In this document: one piece after another, positions 7,707-15,020 of the stretch
Position numbering within the stretch: position 1 is the first letter of the stretch
Layout of the letters: each line of letters begins with the position of its first letter
From: CAZSNH01 sp052388455
GTDB taxonomy: Bacteria; Pseudomonadota; Alphaproteobacteria; Rhizobiales; Hyphomicrobiaceae
Reading direction: 5' to 3'
DNA length: 42,870 bases
Assembly (NCBI GenBank): GCA_052388455.1
Contig: JBQTIA010000096.1
Span: 1 to 42,870 of the forward strand
The notes under the pieces: generated by a model
The model's input: the letters and a program-made list of their open reading frames with translations, nothing else
The model's database searches: none
Told to the model about the DNA's origin: nothing
Position numbers and translations under genes: made by a program

Positions 7707-8201
7707 TGACGGTCTCGGTTTAGCCTGCGGCACACCCTCACCGCTGATCAATGGGTCCGCGATCGGTGTCGCCAGAGCAGGTGAAGCAGCAAGATCGGAG
7801 CGGAACTACCAAACTGGTCTCGCCCAACGATCGGCGCAACCTATTCGAGCGACGATCGAAGTCTATCCGCCGATCTCGGGATGTCCCAATAGGTTCTATA
7901 CCTCATCGAAAACGGGAGTTCGTCCCATCGCAGACGTCCTCCCCTCCGCCTAATCTGCGCGCCGCCGTATCCAGATATGACCGGGTGCGGCCATGACCAC
8001 TCGCCCGCCGGATTGCAGCTCACGCGATCTCGGCAGTCCCGCAGGGCCAAGACCGGATTTCGACAATCGACGGATGGCAGTCGAATGGCGGTCCGCTGGC
8101 CGCGGATGGCCGCGTCATCGGGCGGGGACTTTAGAGGGCAATCCCGCAGCGGTCCGGGAAGCGCGAAGAGTGAAAAGAAAAGTCTATCGATGGAGGACAG
8201 T
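7707..8201. other. 495-base intergenic region with a CGGGA-N5-TCCCG site
   Basis: No convincing gene. It holds the inverted repeat at 7913-7927 and the decamer TTGCAGCTCA at 8013-8022, also present ahead of the second kinase gene (12282) and the lanthanide-type dehydrogenase (14482). Presumed regulatory region of the MxaD-like gene. Confidence 0.5.
7913..7927. promoter_or_regulatory. CGGGA-N5-TCCCG inverted repeat, site 1
   Basis: CGGGAGTTCGTCCCA: left arm perfect, right arm one base off. It lies 274 bases before the MxaD-like gene. It is one of a set with identical spacing and arms (see 8865, 11293, 14429, 14746, 40128). Confidence 0.55.
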
Positions 8202-8702
8202 ATGAAATCGGTATATTGGCGTCTCGCAGTCGCGGGCGCCGTCTCGGGGCTTGCGGTGGCGACGGTCTTTGCCGCGAGCGGCCTGTCGGTGCGACAGGTG
8301 ACGAAGCTCAAAGGTGCAGACAAGGAGATCTGGGCGAAGATCGGCGGCTTCTGTCAGATCAAGGACTGGCATCCGGCCCTCTCGGGTTGTGACGAGAGCA
8401 AGGAAGGCGACGCGACCATTCGAACGCTGACACTCAAGGACGGGGCCAAGATCAAGGAGAAGCTCACCGGCACGACGGAAACGGGCTACACGTACGCCAT
8501 TCTGGAAAGCCCGCTGCCGGTGAAGGATTACTTCGCGTCGTTCTCCGCCAAGCCGGATTCCGACGAGGCCGGGCAGGTCATGGTGGTCTGGAGCTCGTCC
8601 TTCGCCGCCAGCGGCAAGCCCGACTCGGAGGCCCGCAGCGTCATCGAGGGCATCTTCAAGGACGGCCTGAAGTCGATCACCGACAAGCACGCGGCGCCCT
8701 GA
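8202..8702 (+). CDS. MxaD-like periplasmic SRPBCC protein
   Basis: 166 residues. A signal peptide (about 1-28, hydrophobic AVAGAVSGLAVATVFAA) precedes a START/SRPBCC-type domain: KLKGADKEIWAKIGGFCQIKDWHPALSGC, then ATIRTLTLKDGAKIKEKL and an ATYxxxxSPLPVKDY-like strand. MxaD proteins of this type are encoded with methanol dehydrogenase and aid electron flow from it to its cytochrome; the exact role is not settled. ATG 8202 has GGAGGA four bases upstream. It stands alone between regulator pair 1 and the DUF3617 gene, each gene having its own upstream region. Confidence 0.75.
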   Translation: MKSVYWRLAVAGAVSGLAVATVFAASGLSVRQVTKLKGADKEIWAKIGGFCQIKDWHPALSGCDESKEGDATIRTLTLKDGAKIKEKLTGTTETGYTYAILESPLPVKDYFASFSAKPDSDEAGQVMVVWSSSFAASGKPDSEARSVIEGIFKDGLKSITDKHAAP

Positions 8703-9103
8703 TCAGCCGTACCGCGTGTGCATTCGGCGGCGCGACCCGGCAGATGGAGACGACGGTGAGGGTGGCCAGTCATGGGCGATCCTCGCCGCTTTCGTTTCAA
8801 GCCCCTCTGTTGGTGAGAAGGGTCGCGGACGCGAAAACGGTCGAGAGAAATTCACATTCTCGAGCGGGAGTGTTTCCCGAATTGTAGTCACGCCATTCCT
8901 TTCACTGGCGAAACGAAGTGCGATGCGACACAAGCACGGCCGGACACGCAATGACGAACCGATGAGCCTGTTCGTGCGCTGTGGCCGAAATGGCAATCCA
9001 GATGCACAGATGCCCCGATACTCGTTCGAATCGAAGTCCTTCGACATCGTGCCCTGAGCGGCGACCTCGCGCCTCTCACCTGACATCACCGGACGGAGTA
9101 GAC
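8703..9103. other. 400-base intergenic region with a CGGGA-N5-TCCCG site
   Basis: No convincing gene; a 113-codon frame here has no family features. It holds the perfect 15-base inverted repeat at 8865-8879, and TCGAAGTCC at 9031-9039, which also forms part of the large inverted repeat at 11020. Confidence 0.5.
8865..8879. promoter_or_regulatory. CGGGA-N5-TCCCG inverted repeat, site 2
   Basis: CGGGAGTGTTTCCCG, both arms perfect, 225 bases before the DUF3617 gene. Candidate operator. Confidence 0.6.
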
Positions 9104-9631
9104 ATGCGTCACACGACTCTCGCCTGCCTCTCGATCTTCGCAAGCCTCGCCCTGTTGCCTGTCGGGACGGTCCATGCCGCCGACGAAACCGTTCGGCTGC
9201 CCGAGCGCCGGGCGGGACTGTGGGAGCTGAAGACGGGCATGGACGAGGGCAGCGGCGTTCAGATGACCTCGATGAAGATGTGCATCGACGCTGGCATGGA
9301 GGCGAATACCGTCATCGCCAGCGCCGAGGAGCATCGCAAGAGCTGCGAGAAATACGACATTGCACGTTCGCCTGAGCGGATCGTCGTCGATGCGGTCTGC
9401 ACCTTCAACGGCCGGCATGTGACGAGCCGGACGGAAATGTCCGGCGACTTTCAGTCCGCCTTCAAGGTGCACATCGACAGCGCGACGTCGGATGCCAAGG
9501 CCGGCGTAAATCAATCGGTCGTCGTGAAGCGAACCATCACGCAAGAGGGAACGTACCTCGCGCCATCGTGCGGCGAACTCAAAGGCGGCGAAGCTATGGG
9601 TCCGGACGGCATGAAGGTTGCCGTGCAGTAA
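9104..9631 (+). CDS. DUF3617 family periplasmic protein
   Basis: 175 residues. A signal peptide (1-about 24, ending VHAAD) is followed by the DUF3617 opening LPERRAGLWELKTGMDEG, a MKMCIDAG motif, and paired Cys across a beta-rich body (KSCEKYD, AVCTFNG, PSCGELKGG). The family is secreted and of unknown function. ATG 9104 follows GGAG at six bases. It sits among alcohol oxidation regulators, so a periplasmic helper role is possible, but nothing in the sequence shows this. Confidence 0.75.
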   Translation: MRHTTLACLSIFASLALLPVGTVHAADETVRLPERRAGLWELKTGMDEGSGVQMTSMKMCIDAGMEANTVIASAEEHRKSCEKYDIARSPERIVVDAVCTFNGRHVTSRTEMSGDFQSAFKVHIDSATSDAKAGVNQSVVVKRTITQEGTYLAPSCGELKGGEAMGPDGMKVAVQ

Positions 9632-9777
9632 GCGTCGGGGCGTTTGCCGCCCGCGCGACTGCCCCGCCGTCACGCAAGTCCGGCGATGGACCTCCATGCG
9701 TGTCCGCCATGCGTTGACTTTTCCGGTGGTCCGCGATGCAATTGGCGATGCTTGCATCGACTCCAGTCGGGCGGTCC

Positions 9778-10938
9778 ATGCGGAACTGGTTCGGAATTCT
9801 GCTGGCCGGACTGCTGGCCGGGGCCGCACCGGATGCCGGTATCACGCCGTGGTCAAAGGTTCGCACGGATGCGGCGACGGCCGTGATCCAGCGGTTCATA
9901 GACGGCCACCTAAAACGCAATCCGACGGACAGTCCCGGTTTCAGCGTCGCTCTCGGCATGGATGGACTGCCGGTCTGGGAGCGAGGCTTCGGCGAGACGT
10001 CGCCCGGTGTCGCGGCGGAGCCCCGGTCGGTTTACCGCATCGGCTCGCTGACCAAGCAGTTCACGGCGGCCGCACTGCTGCTTCTGATCGAGAGTAAGGC
10101 CGAGGGGTGGCTGACGGGACGTCCCTTCGGTCTCGACGATCCGGTGACGAATGTGCTCGGTCCCGCCCGGGGATGGGAGGTGGCCGGCCAGCGCGCGATT
10201 ACCGCTCGCAGCCTGCTCAACATGGTGTCCAATCTTCCGAACTTCACGAGGAGGCCCCCGAAAGGCCGCGATCCGTGGGGTCCCATTCCAGCCGCAGAAC
10301 TGATCGGGCTCCTGAAGGAGACGCAGCCGTCGGGCTGGCCGGCGTCGTTCGAGTATTCGAATACCAGCTATTTTCTGCTGTCAGCCGTCATCGAGGCGCT
10401 GCGGCTGCCGGAGGAATCCGTCCCGCGTGACTATCATGCGACGCTGGAAACTCTGGTCATTGCCCGCGCCGGTTTGAAATCCACCGGCTTCGCGGGCCGG
10501 ATGTCCGAGGCGCAGCCGGTGGCGGCGGGTCAGCCGAGACGGCGTCCGGCGTTCATGCAGCCGGATTGGCTGAAGGGCAGCGGCGACATGGTCAGCACGG
10601 CGACCGATCTCAGGGACTGGAACCGCGAGTTGATGGCAGGGCGCATCATCTCGCCGGCCATGCTCGGCGAGATGTTCGCCGACGGCGGGCGGGTCTCGCC
10701 GACCGTCTACTACGGCATGGGCTGGTACGTCTCGGCGGCCAACGGCTGGGATCACTATCTTCATACCGGGGCCATCCCCGGCTACACCTCGTGCAACGCG
10801 ATCGCCCTCAACCCGAAGACAGGCAAGTGGATTTCGGCTTCGATCCTCACCAACGGCGACGAGGTCGAAGGGCTCGACCAGTTGACGGAGGATCTGCTGG
10901 AACTGGCCAAGTCGACCCTCGCACCCGTCCAGAACTGA
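9778..10938 (+). CDS. Beta-lactamase-fold serine hydrolase (class C-like)
   Basis: About 386 residues with a signal peptide (MRNWFGILLAGLLAGAAPDA). The catalytic motifs of the penicillin-binding-protein/AmpC-like fold are present: SLTK at 90-93 (RIGSLTKQFTAA), the Tyr-x-Asn motif in FEYSNTSYFLLS, and an HTGAIPGYTS box in place of KTG. Members are esterases, D-peptidases or lactamases; the substrate cannot be read here. Upstream ATGs at 9736 and 9745 are in frame, and no start has a clear ribosome site. It lies 104-146 bases after the DUF3617 gene, possibly in one transcript. Confidence 0.8.
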   Translation: MRNWFGILLAGLLAGAAPDAGITPWSKVRTDAATAVIQRFIDGHLKRNPTDSPGFSVALGMDGLPVWERGFGETSPGVAAEPRSVYRIGSLTKQFTAAALLLLIESKAEGWLTGRPFGLDDPVTNVLGPARGWEVAGQRAITARSLLNMVSNLPNFTRRPPKGRDPWGPIPAAELIGLLKETQPSGWPASFEYSNTSYFLLSAVIEALRLPEESVPRDYHATLETLVIARAGLKSTGFAGRMSEAQPVAAGQPRRRPAFMQPDWLKGSGDMVSTATDLRDWNRELMAGRIISPAMLGEMFADGGRVSPTVYYGMGWYVSAANGWDHYLHTGAIPGYTSCNAIALNPKTGKWISASILTNGDEVEGLDQLTEDLLELAKSTLAPVQN

Positions 10939-11019
10939 CGGGAGCGGAACCGACGCTCATCGCGCAGTTTCATTTCAGATGGTGTGCGATCAGCGTCTCA
11001 GCTCGGTCATCAGTGTGAT

Positions 11020-11074
11020 GATTTCGAAGTCCGCTTCATACCATGCGGCTGGCTCAATAGAGGACTTCGAAATC
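11020..11074. promoter_or_regulatory. 13-base perfect inverted repeat, arms GATTTCGAAGTCC / GGACTTCGAAATC
   Basis: Left arm 11020-11032, right arm 11062-11074, loop 29 bases, no mismatch. Each arm holds the palindrome TTCGAA, so two dimeric binding sites facing each other are as likely as a hairpin. No T-run follows, so it is unlikely to be a terminator. It lies 151 bases ahead of the formylglycine-enzyme-like gene. TCGAAGTCC recurs at 9031-9039 before the DUF3617 gene. Confidence 0.6.
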
Positions 11075-11224
11075 TGAATATCATGAGTATCGAATACGAT
11101 TGAGGTTCGATTGCCACGTCCTCAAAGCGGTTCCGCGCACGATGCAATTGCACTCGGCCTCCCATCGGGATATGCGCAATGAAATCTACCCACACCTTGC
11201 GAAAACCGATTTGGAACGTCTCGA

Positions 11225-12214
11225 ATGAAGCTAAGCGACTTTGCCTGCGGCCGGCACGGTGGAAGTCTCCTTTGTGCTGCTTTCCTTTTCATTTCGGGAA
11301 ATTTTCCCGAATGCCGTGCCGACGAGGTGGTCATTCGCCAAGGTCTCGCCGGACAGCACGTCGACATCAGGATGATACCCGGCAGCGCCCGGCCGTTCAG
11401 CGATTGCAGCGAGAGCGCCGGCTGCCCCGAGCTGGTGGTCGTACCGGCCAATCCCGCCGGCCTCGAGATCGGCTCGCCTGATACCGAGCCGGGACGCGTC
11501 GAAAACGAAGGCCGGCACGCGAGGTCGTTCAGGTCTTTTGCCATCGGCCGGACCGAGGTCACGGTGCGCGCCTATCGGGCTTGTGTGGAGGCTGGTGCAT
11601 GCCGGCCACCGGAATGGGACGAGGTCGGCGGCACGCACAACATCCGCACCGGCACCAGCCTCTATTACAAAAACCTGGGGTCCTCGGTGACCGGCGACCG
11701 GCAACCCGTCGTTGGGATCAGCCATGCCGACGCCAGTACCTACGCCGGTTGGCTGGCGAAGCTGACCGGGCACGGTTATCGCCTGCCGTCTGAAGCGGAA
11801 TGGGAATACGCCGCGCGGGCCGGGACATCGACGGCTTACTGGTGGGGCGACACCGCGGCTGCATCCGACGGGTCAGCCAACGCCAACTGTCGCGACTGCG
11901 GTCCGCAGCCGGGCAGCCGGCCACCGATGCCCGTCGACAGCTTCAAGCCCAATCCCTGGGGCTTGTTCAACGTGCATGGGAACGTCTGGGAATGGACGGC
12001 CGACTTCTATTGCGAGAACTACGCATCCGGTCCGGCCGACGGGAGTGCCCGCCTTGTCGATGATTGCGCCGTCAAGGACGCGCCGGGCCTGAGGGTGTTC
12101 CGCGGTGGATCGGGCTTCTATGAAGCGGCCAAGATGCGTGCCGCCTCCCGGTTGAGAAACTACGAGGACTTCCGCAATTTCAGCGTCGGTTTCCGCGTCG
12201 CCCGCGATCTATAG
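11225..12214 (+). CDS. Secreted formylglycine-generating-enzyme-fold (SUMF1/FGE-sulfatase) protein
   Basis: 329 residues. The N-terminus has a hydrophobic stretch (SLLCAAFLFISG) and a likely cleavage near ECRADE. The body shows the SUMF1 landmarks in order: IGRTEVTVRAYRAC, PVVGISHADASTYAGWLAKL, GYRLPSEAEWEYAARAG, NPWGLFNVHGNVWEWTADFY, and the closing FRGGSGF ... ASRLRN ... SVGFRVARDL. True FGE oxidises sulfatase Cys to formylglycine; many bacterial relatives have other or lost activities. No sulfatase with a CxPxR motif is encoded here. The start region carries the 19-base palindrome at 11293-11311, so a later start cannot be fully excluded, though the secretion signal supports ATG 11225. Confidence 0.8.
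   Translation: MKLSDFACGRHGGSLLCAAFLFISGNFPECRADEVVIRQGLAGQHVDIRMIPGSARPFSDCSESAGCPELVVVPANPAGLEIGSPDTEPGRVENEGRHARSFRSFAIGRTEVTVRAYRACVEAGACRPPEWDEVGGTHNIRTGTSLYYKNLGSSVTGDRQPVVGISHADASTYAGWLAKLTGHGYRLPSEAEWEYAARAGTSTAYWWGDTAAASDGSANANCRDCGPQPGSRPPMPVDSFKPNPWGLFNVHGNVWEWTADFYCENYASGPADGSARLVDDCAVKDAPGLRVFRGGSGFYEAAKMRAASRLRNYEDFRNFSVGFRVARDL
11293..11311. promoter_or_regulatory. CGGGA-N5-TCCCG inverted repeat, site 3 (19-base palindrome)
   Basis: TTCGGGAAATTTTCCCGAA, arms of nine bases around a single T, all pairs perfect. It is the best copy of the set but lies inside the signal-peptide codons of the SUMF1-like gene. It therefore either acts within the gene or marks a later start. Confidence 0.5.
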
Positions 12215-12269
12215 CTTGTTTGGTGTGGCCGCAGGCGCGGGCTTTGCTCCGCTTGCCGCATGGGACGAA

Positions 12270-12285
12270 TATGTTATACAGTTGC
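12270..12285 (-). promoter_or_regulatory. Shared motif GCAACTnTATAACATA, copy 2
   Basis: On the minus strand this reads GCAACTGTATAACATA, identical to the 7053 copy except for the seventh base. It lies 27 bases before the second kinase start. TTGCAGCTCA (12282-12291) overlaps its end on the plus strand. Confidence 0.6.
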
Positions 12286-12311
12286 AGCTCAAGTCCACGG
12301 ATCGCTGCTCG

Positions 12312-13667
12312 ATGTCACTCAGGCTTCAACTGCTGGGAACGATGGCGCTGGTTCTTCTGGGAACCCTGCTGCTCGGAGCCTTTCTGACCTATCGCCATGC
12401 ACTGAATAAGATCGACACCGAGATGAGCGCATCGATCGGGGTGGGAACGCGCATCGCGAAGAATGCCGTCGATGACGCCGAGGAGGTCGTCAATCCCCGT
12501 CGCCGCCTCGAGCTGCTGGTCGGAGATTTCGACGGGGATCGTCACCTGCGGGCCACCTTCATCGAACCATCGGGCGCGGTGGCGGCGGTGTCTCAGCTGG
12601 CACCGCCCGACGAGGCGGCTCCGGCCTGGCTGTTTCAACTTTTGAATCGAGAAACGCTTTCTTCGAGTGTGGCGCTGCCCAGCGTGTTCACGAACGTGGG
12701 GCGTATCGAGCTGCAAACCGATTCCCGCAACGAGATCGCCGAAGTCTGGCAGGACGTCCAATTGTTCATCACTATTCTGTCGATCTTCTGCGCGGCCGGC
12801 GTGCTGGTGACGCTGTTCATCGTCGGCCACGCCATGCGGCCGCTCAGCTCTCTCACCCGTGCCTTTCAACGCATCGGCGATGGCGACTATGCCCCCCGCA
12901 TGTCGCAGACCGGGCCGCGGGAGGTGGTGACGCTGGCGGAAGGCTTCAATCAGATGGTGGCCCATCTCGCCGCGACCCAGGAGCAGAATCGAAGTCTGCT
13001 CGTCCAGCTCGAAACGGTTCAGGAGGAGGAGCGCGCCGAGCTGGCACGAAACCTTCACGACGAGGTCAGCCCCATGCTGTTCTGCGTAGGAATCGACGCC
13101 AAGTCCATCGAGCGTCTCGCCGATGATTGCGGTGCGCCGAAGGTCGCGGATTACGCCCGGTCCATCCAAACCGCCGTGACCGATATGAAGGGCAACATCA
13201 AGGGCATTCTCGGTGACCTGCGCCCCTCCAGAATGCATGCCCTGGGTTTGCAGGGCGCGATCGAGGATCTGGCGGAGTTCTGGCGCACCCGGCATCCGGC
13301 TGTACGGTTCTTGGTCGACATTGCGCCGGCAACGTGGGGCGCGCGGATCGACGGGACTTTGCAGGCGATCATCGGGGAAAGCGTCAGCAATGCGCTCAAG
13401 CATTCCAGCGTCTCGGAGCTCTCCATCGCGATCAGCCACGACGAGAGACTCGTCACGCTGACCGTGCGCGACAACGGCGGCGGGTTGAAGTCGGGCTCCG
13501 CCGAGCGGGGTTTCGGCATCCTGGGAATGCGCGAGCGCGCCCAGAAGATCGGCGGCGCTCTCGATGTGGCGACTTCGGCGGACGGACGTGGAGTGGCTGT
13601 GACGGCCTCTATCCCCATACCGCCAGCGGATCAGCGCCGAGAGTTACCCGTTCACGCAGCCGCCTGA
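12312..13667 (+). CDS. MoxY-like sensor histidine kinase, second copy
   Basis: 451 residues with the same plan as the first kinase. A first membrane segment (about 8-27) and a second (about 150-172) enclose a periplasmic LapD/MoxY-like domain. A HAMP region (MRPLSSLTRAFQRIGDGDY), a short coiled linker and the NarL-type dimerisation motif follow, with His at about 249 in ERAELARNLHDEVSPMLF. The N box ESVSNALKHS and glycine motifs VRDNGGGL and GFGILGMRERAQ are complete. ATG 12312 is chosen because the membrane segment then starts at once; an open frame from 12216 adds residues without features. It is co-directional with its regulator, 11 bases apart. Confidence 0.85.
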   Translation: MSLRLQLLGTMALVLLGTLLLGAFLTYRHALNKIDTEMSASIGVGTRIAKNAVDDAEEVVNPRRRLELLVGDFDGDRHLRATFIEPSGAVAAVSQLAPPDEAAPAWLFQLLNRETLSSSVALPSVFTNVGRIELQTDSRNEIAEVWQDVQLFITILSIFCAAGVLVTLFIVGHAMRPLSSLTRAFQRIGDGDYAPRMSQTGPREVVTLAEGFNQMVAHLAATQEQNRSLLVQLETVQEEERAELARNLHDEVSPMLFCVGIDAKSIERLADDCGAPKVADYARSIQTAVTDMKGNIKGILGDLRPSRMHALGLQGAIEDLAEFWRTRHPAVRFLVDIAPATWGARIDGTLQAIIGESVSNALKHSSVSELSIAISHDERLVTLTVRDNGGGLKSGSAERGFGILGMRERAQKIGGALDVATSADGRGVAVTASIPIPPADQRRELPVHAAA

Positions 13668-13678
13668 AAGGCGAGGCC

Positions 13679-14296
13679 ATGAAGATTCTGATCGTCGACG
13701 ACCATGCCGTGCTCCGCGAAGGTGTCCGTCGCCTGCTGAGCGTCATTCCGGGCGTGCAGATCCACGAAGCAGGGACGGCCCATGAGGCGCTCGCGCTGTT
13801 CCGCAAGCATCAGCCGACCGTGACCGTGCTCGACGTCAATCTCAACGGCAGCAGCGGTCTGGAGCTGTTGCAGCGGCTCCGGGTCGAAAACCGGCTGGCC
13901 CGCATCGTCATGTTCACCATGCACGCCGATGCCAGCTACGCGGCCCGGGCGATACGGGCGGGTGCCATGGGCTACGTCAGCAAGACCGCCGATGCGGACG
14001 AGCTGGTGATCGCCGTCAAGCGTGTCTCGGAAGGCGAAAACTATCTCGATCGTGAACTGGCGAGCATCCTCGCCTTCACGCCGGTGCAGACATCGGACCC
14101 TTTCAGTACTCTGTCGAACCGCGAAGTCGAGATGCTGCGGCTGCTGGGCGAAGGCAAAAGCCTGAACCAGATCGCAAATACGTTCGGCATCGCCTATAAA
14201 ACCGTCGCCAATTCCTGCAGCCGGCTGAAGACCAAGCTCGGGCTCGAACGCACCGCCGATCTCATCCGTGTCGCCATCGAGCAGAAGCACGTGTGA
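13679..14296 (+). CDS. MoxX-like response regulator, second copy (NarL/LuxR type)
   Basis: 205 residues. The receiver has acidic residues at 7-8 (LIVDDH), phosphate-accepting Asp52 in VTVLDVNLNGSSGLELL, and the conserved Thr and Lys in VMFTMHAD and GYVSKTAD. The LuxR-type helix-turn-helix starts FSTLSNREVEMLRLLGEGKS. AGGCGAGG precedes ATG 13679. It is close in plan and length to the first regulator, so the two pairs likely arose by duplication and could answer different cues, such as the metal or the alcohol. The lanthanide-type dehydrogenase lies next downstream. Confidence 0.87.
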   Translation: MKILIVDDHAVLREGVRRLLSVIPGVQIHEAGTAHEALALFRKHQPTVTVLDVNLNGSSGLELLQRLRVENRLARIVMFTMHADASYAARAIRAGAMGYVSKTADADELVIAVKRVSEGENYLDRELASILAFTPVQTSDPFSTLSNREVEMLRLLGEGKSLNQIANTFGIAYKTVANSCSRLKTKLGLERTADLIRVAIEQKHV

Positions 14297-14428
14297 CGCC
14301 GATCTTCCCGGCGCCCTTGATCCCGTTGATTGCCATTCCGTCACGAGCACAAGGCGCGCATTCGACGACGCCATGACGGCGCTATCCATGATCACAAGGC
14401 CGTGACAGAGAACGCCGCCTCGGATTTT

Positions 14429-14443
14429 CAGGAATTTGTCCCG
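14429..14443. promoter_or_regulatory. CGGGA-N5-TCCCG inverted repeat, site 4
   Basis: CAGGAATTTGTCCCG: one base off in the left arm. It lies 11 bases before the TATAACATA-like motif at 14454. Confidence 0.5.
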
Positions 14444-14453
14444 TCGCGGAATT

Positions 14454-14473
14454 CAACGCTACAATATAGCAAT
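14454..14473 (+). promoter_or_regulatory. Shared motif, diverged copy ahead of the lanthanide-type dehydrogenase
   Basis: CAACGCTACAATATAGCAAT matches CAACTCTATAACATAGCAAT at 7054-7073 in 17 of 20 positions with no gap. It lies 547 bases before the dehydrogenase start. Confidence 0.5.
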
Positions 14474-14745
14474 TCGCGGGCTTGCAGCTCACTGCTGGAC
14501 GTCGCGAAAACCCGGCTTCCTCCTTGGTTTTTTCGGCGCCCAGCAGATTTTTTTCGACGTCCAGTTTTCAATAAGAATAATGCAGGCGGCGATTGTCGAG
14601 CCGTTTTCCCGCGAACGCCATCGATATTGCGCGTGCAATTGTGCCGCCAGTCTGCAGGATTTCTGCCGAACAAACCCGTCACGGGACTTTTTCTCATTCA
14701 TGCCTCCGCGACCGGAAGCCGATCGGAATGAGCACCCTTTTATTT

Positions 14746-14760
14746 CGGGAACTCGTCCCG
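14746..14760. promoter_or_regulatory. CGGGA-N5-TCCCG inverted repeat, site 5
   Basis: CGGGAACTCGTCCCG, both arms perfect, 260 bases before the dehydrogenase start. Confidence 0.6.
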
Positions 14761-15020
14761 TGGCGCGCGAGCCGACACGGATCGAGAGTAACCCGTCCCT
14801 GCACTGGACCTTAGTCGATATCGAAACCTCTGAAAAAGACGGGGTCGGCGGTCGCGAGGGTCGGGAGGCAGCGGATGCGGTGCCAAAAGGCGGAGTGGTT
14901 CACATCCGCAAGGCGCTGCCATCGTGACGTCGCACTTGGCGGCGGTCCGGTCCCGGCCGACGGCAGCCTTTTGTCCATTGGCTCGCGGGAATGAAAATGA
15001 ACCTAGGAGAGGAAGCGAGA

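Larger units (their letters stand above)
14297..15020. promoter_or_regulatory. 724-base regulatory region of the lanthanide-type dehydrogenase gene
   Basis: No gene is credible here. This unusually long leader holds two CGGGA-N5-TCCCG sites (14429, 14746), a weaker one (CGAGC-CGTTT-TCCCG near 14595), a copy of the TATAACATA-like motif (14454) and TTGCAGCTCA (14482). The middle (about 14515-14585) is rich in A and T. Such density suggests control by several regulators. Confidence 0.6.

Noticed and set aside
8716..9057. 113-codon plus-strand frame before the DUF3617 gene
   Set aside because: No family features or ribosome site, and it runs through the CGGGA inverted repeat and other intergenic elements.
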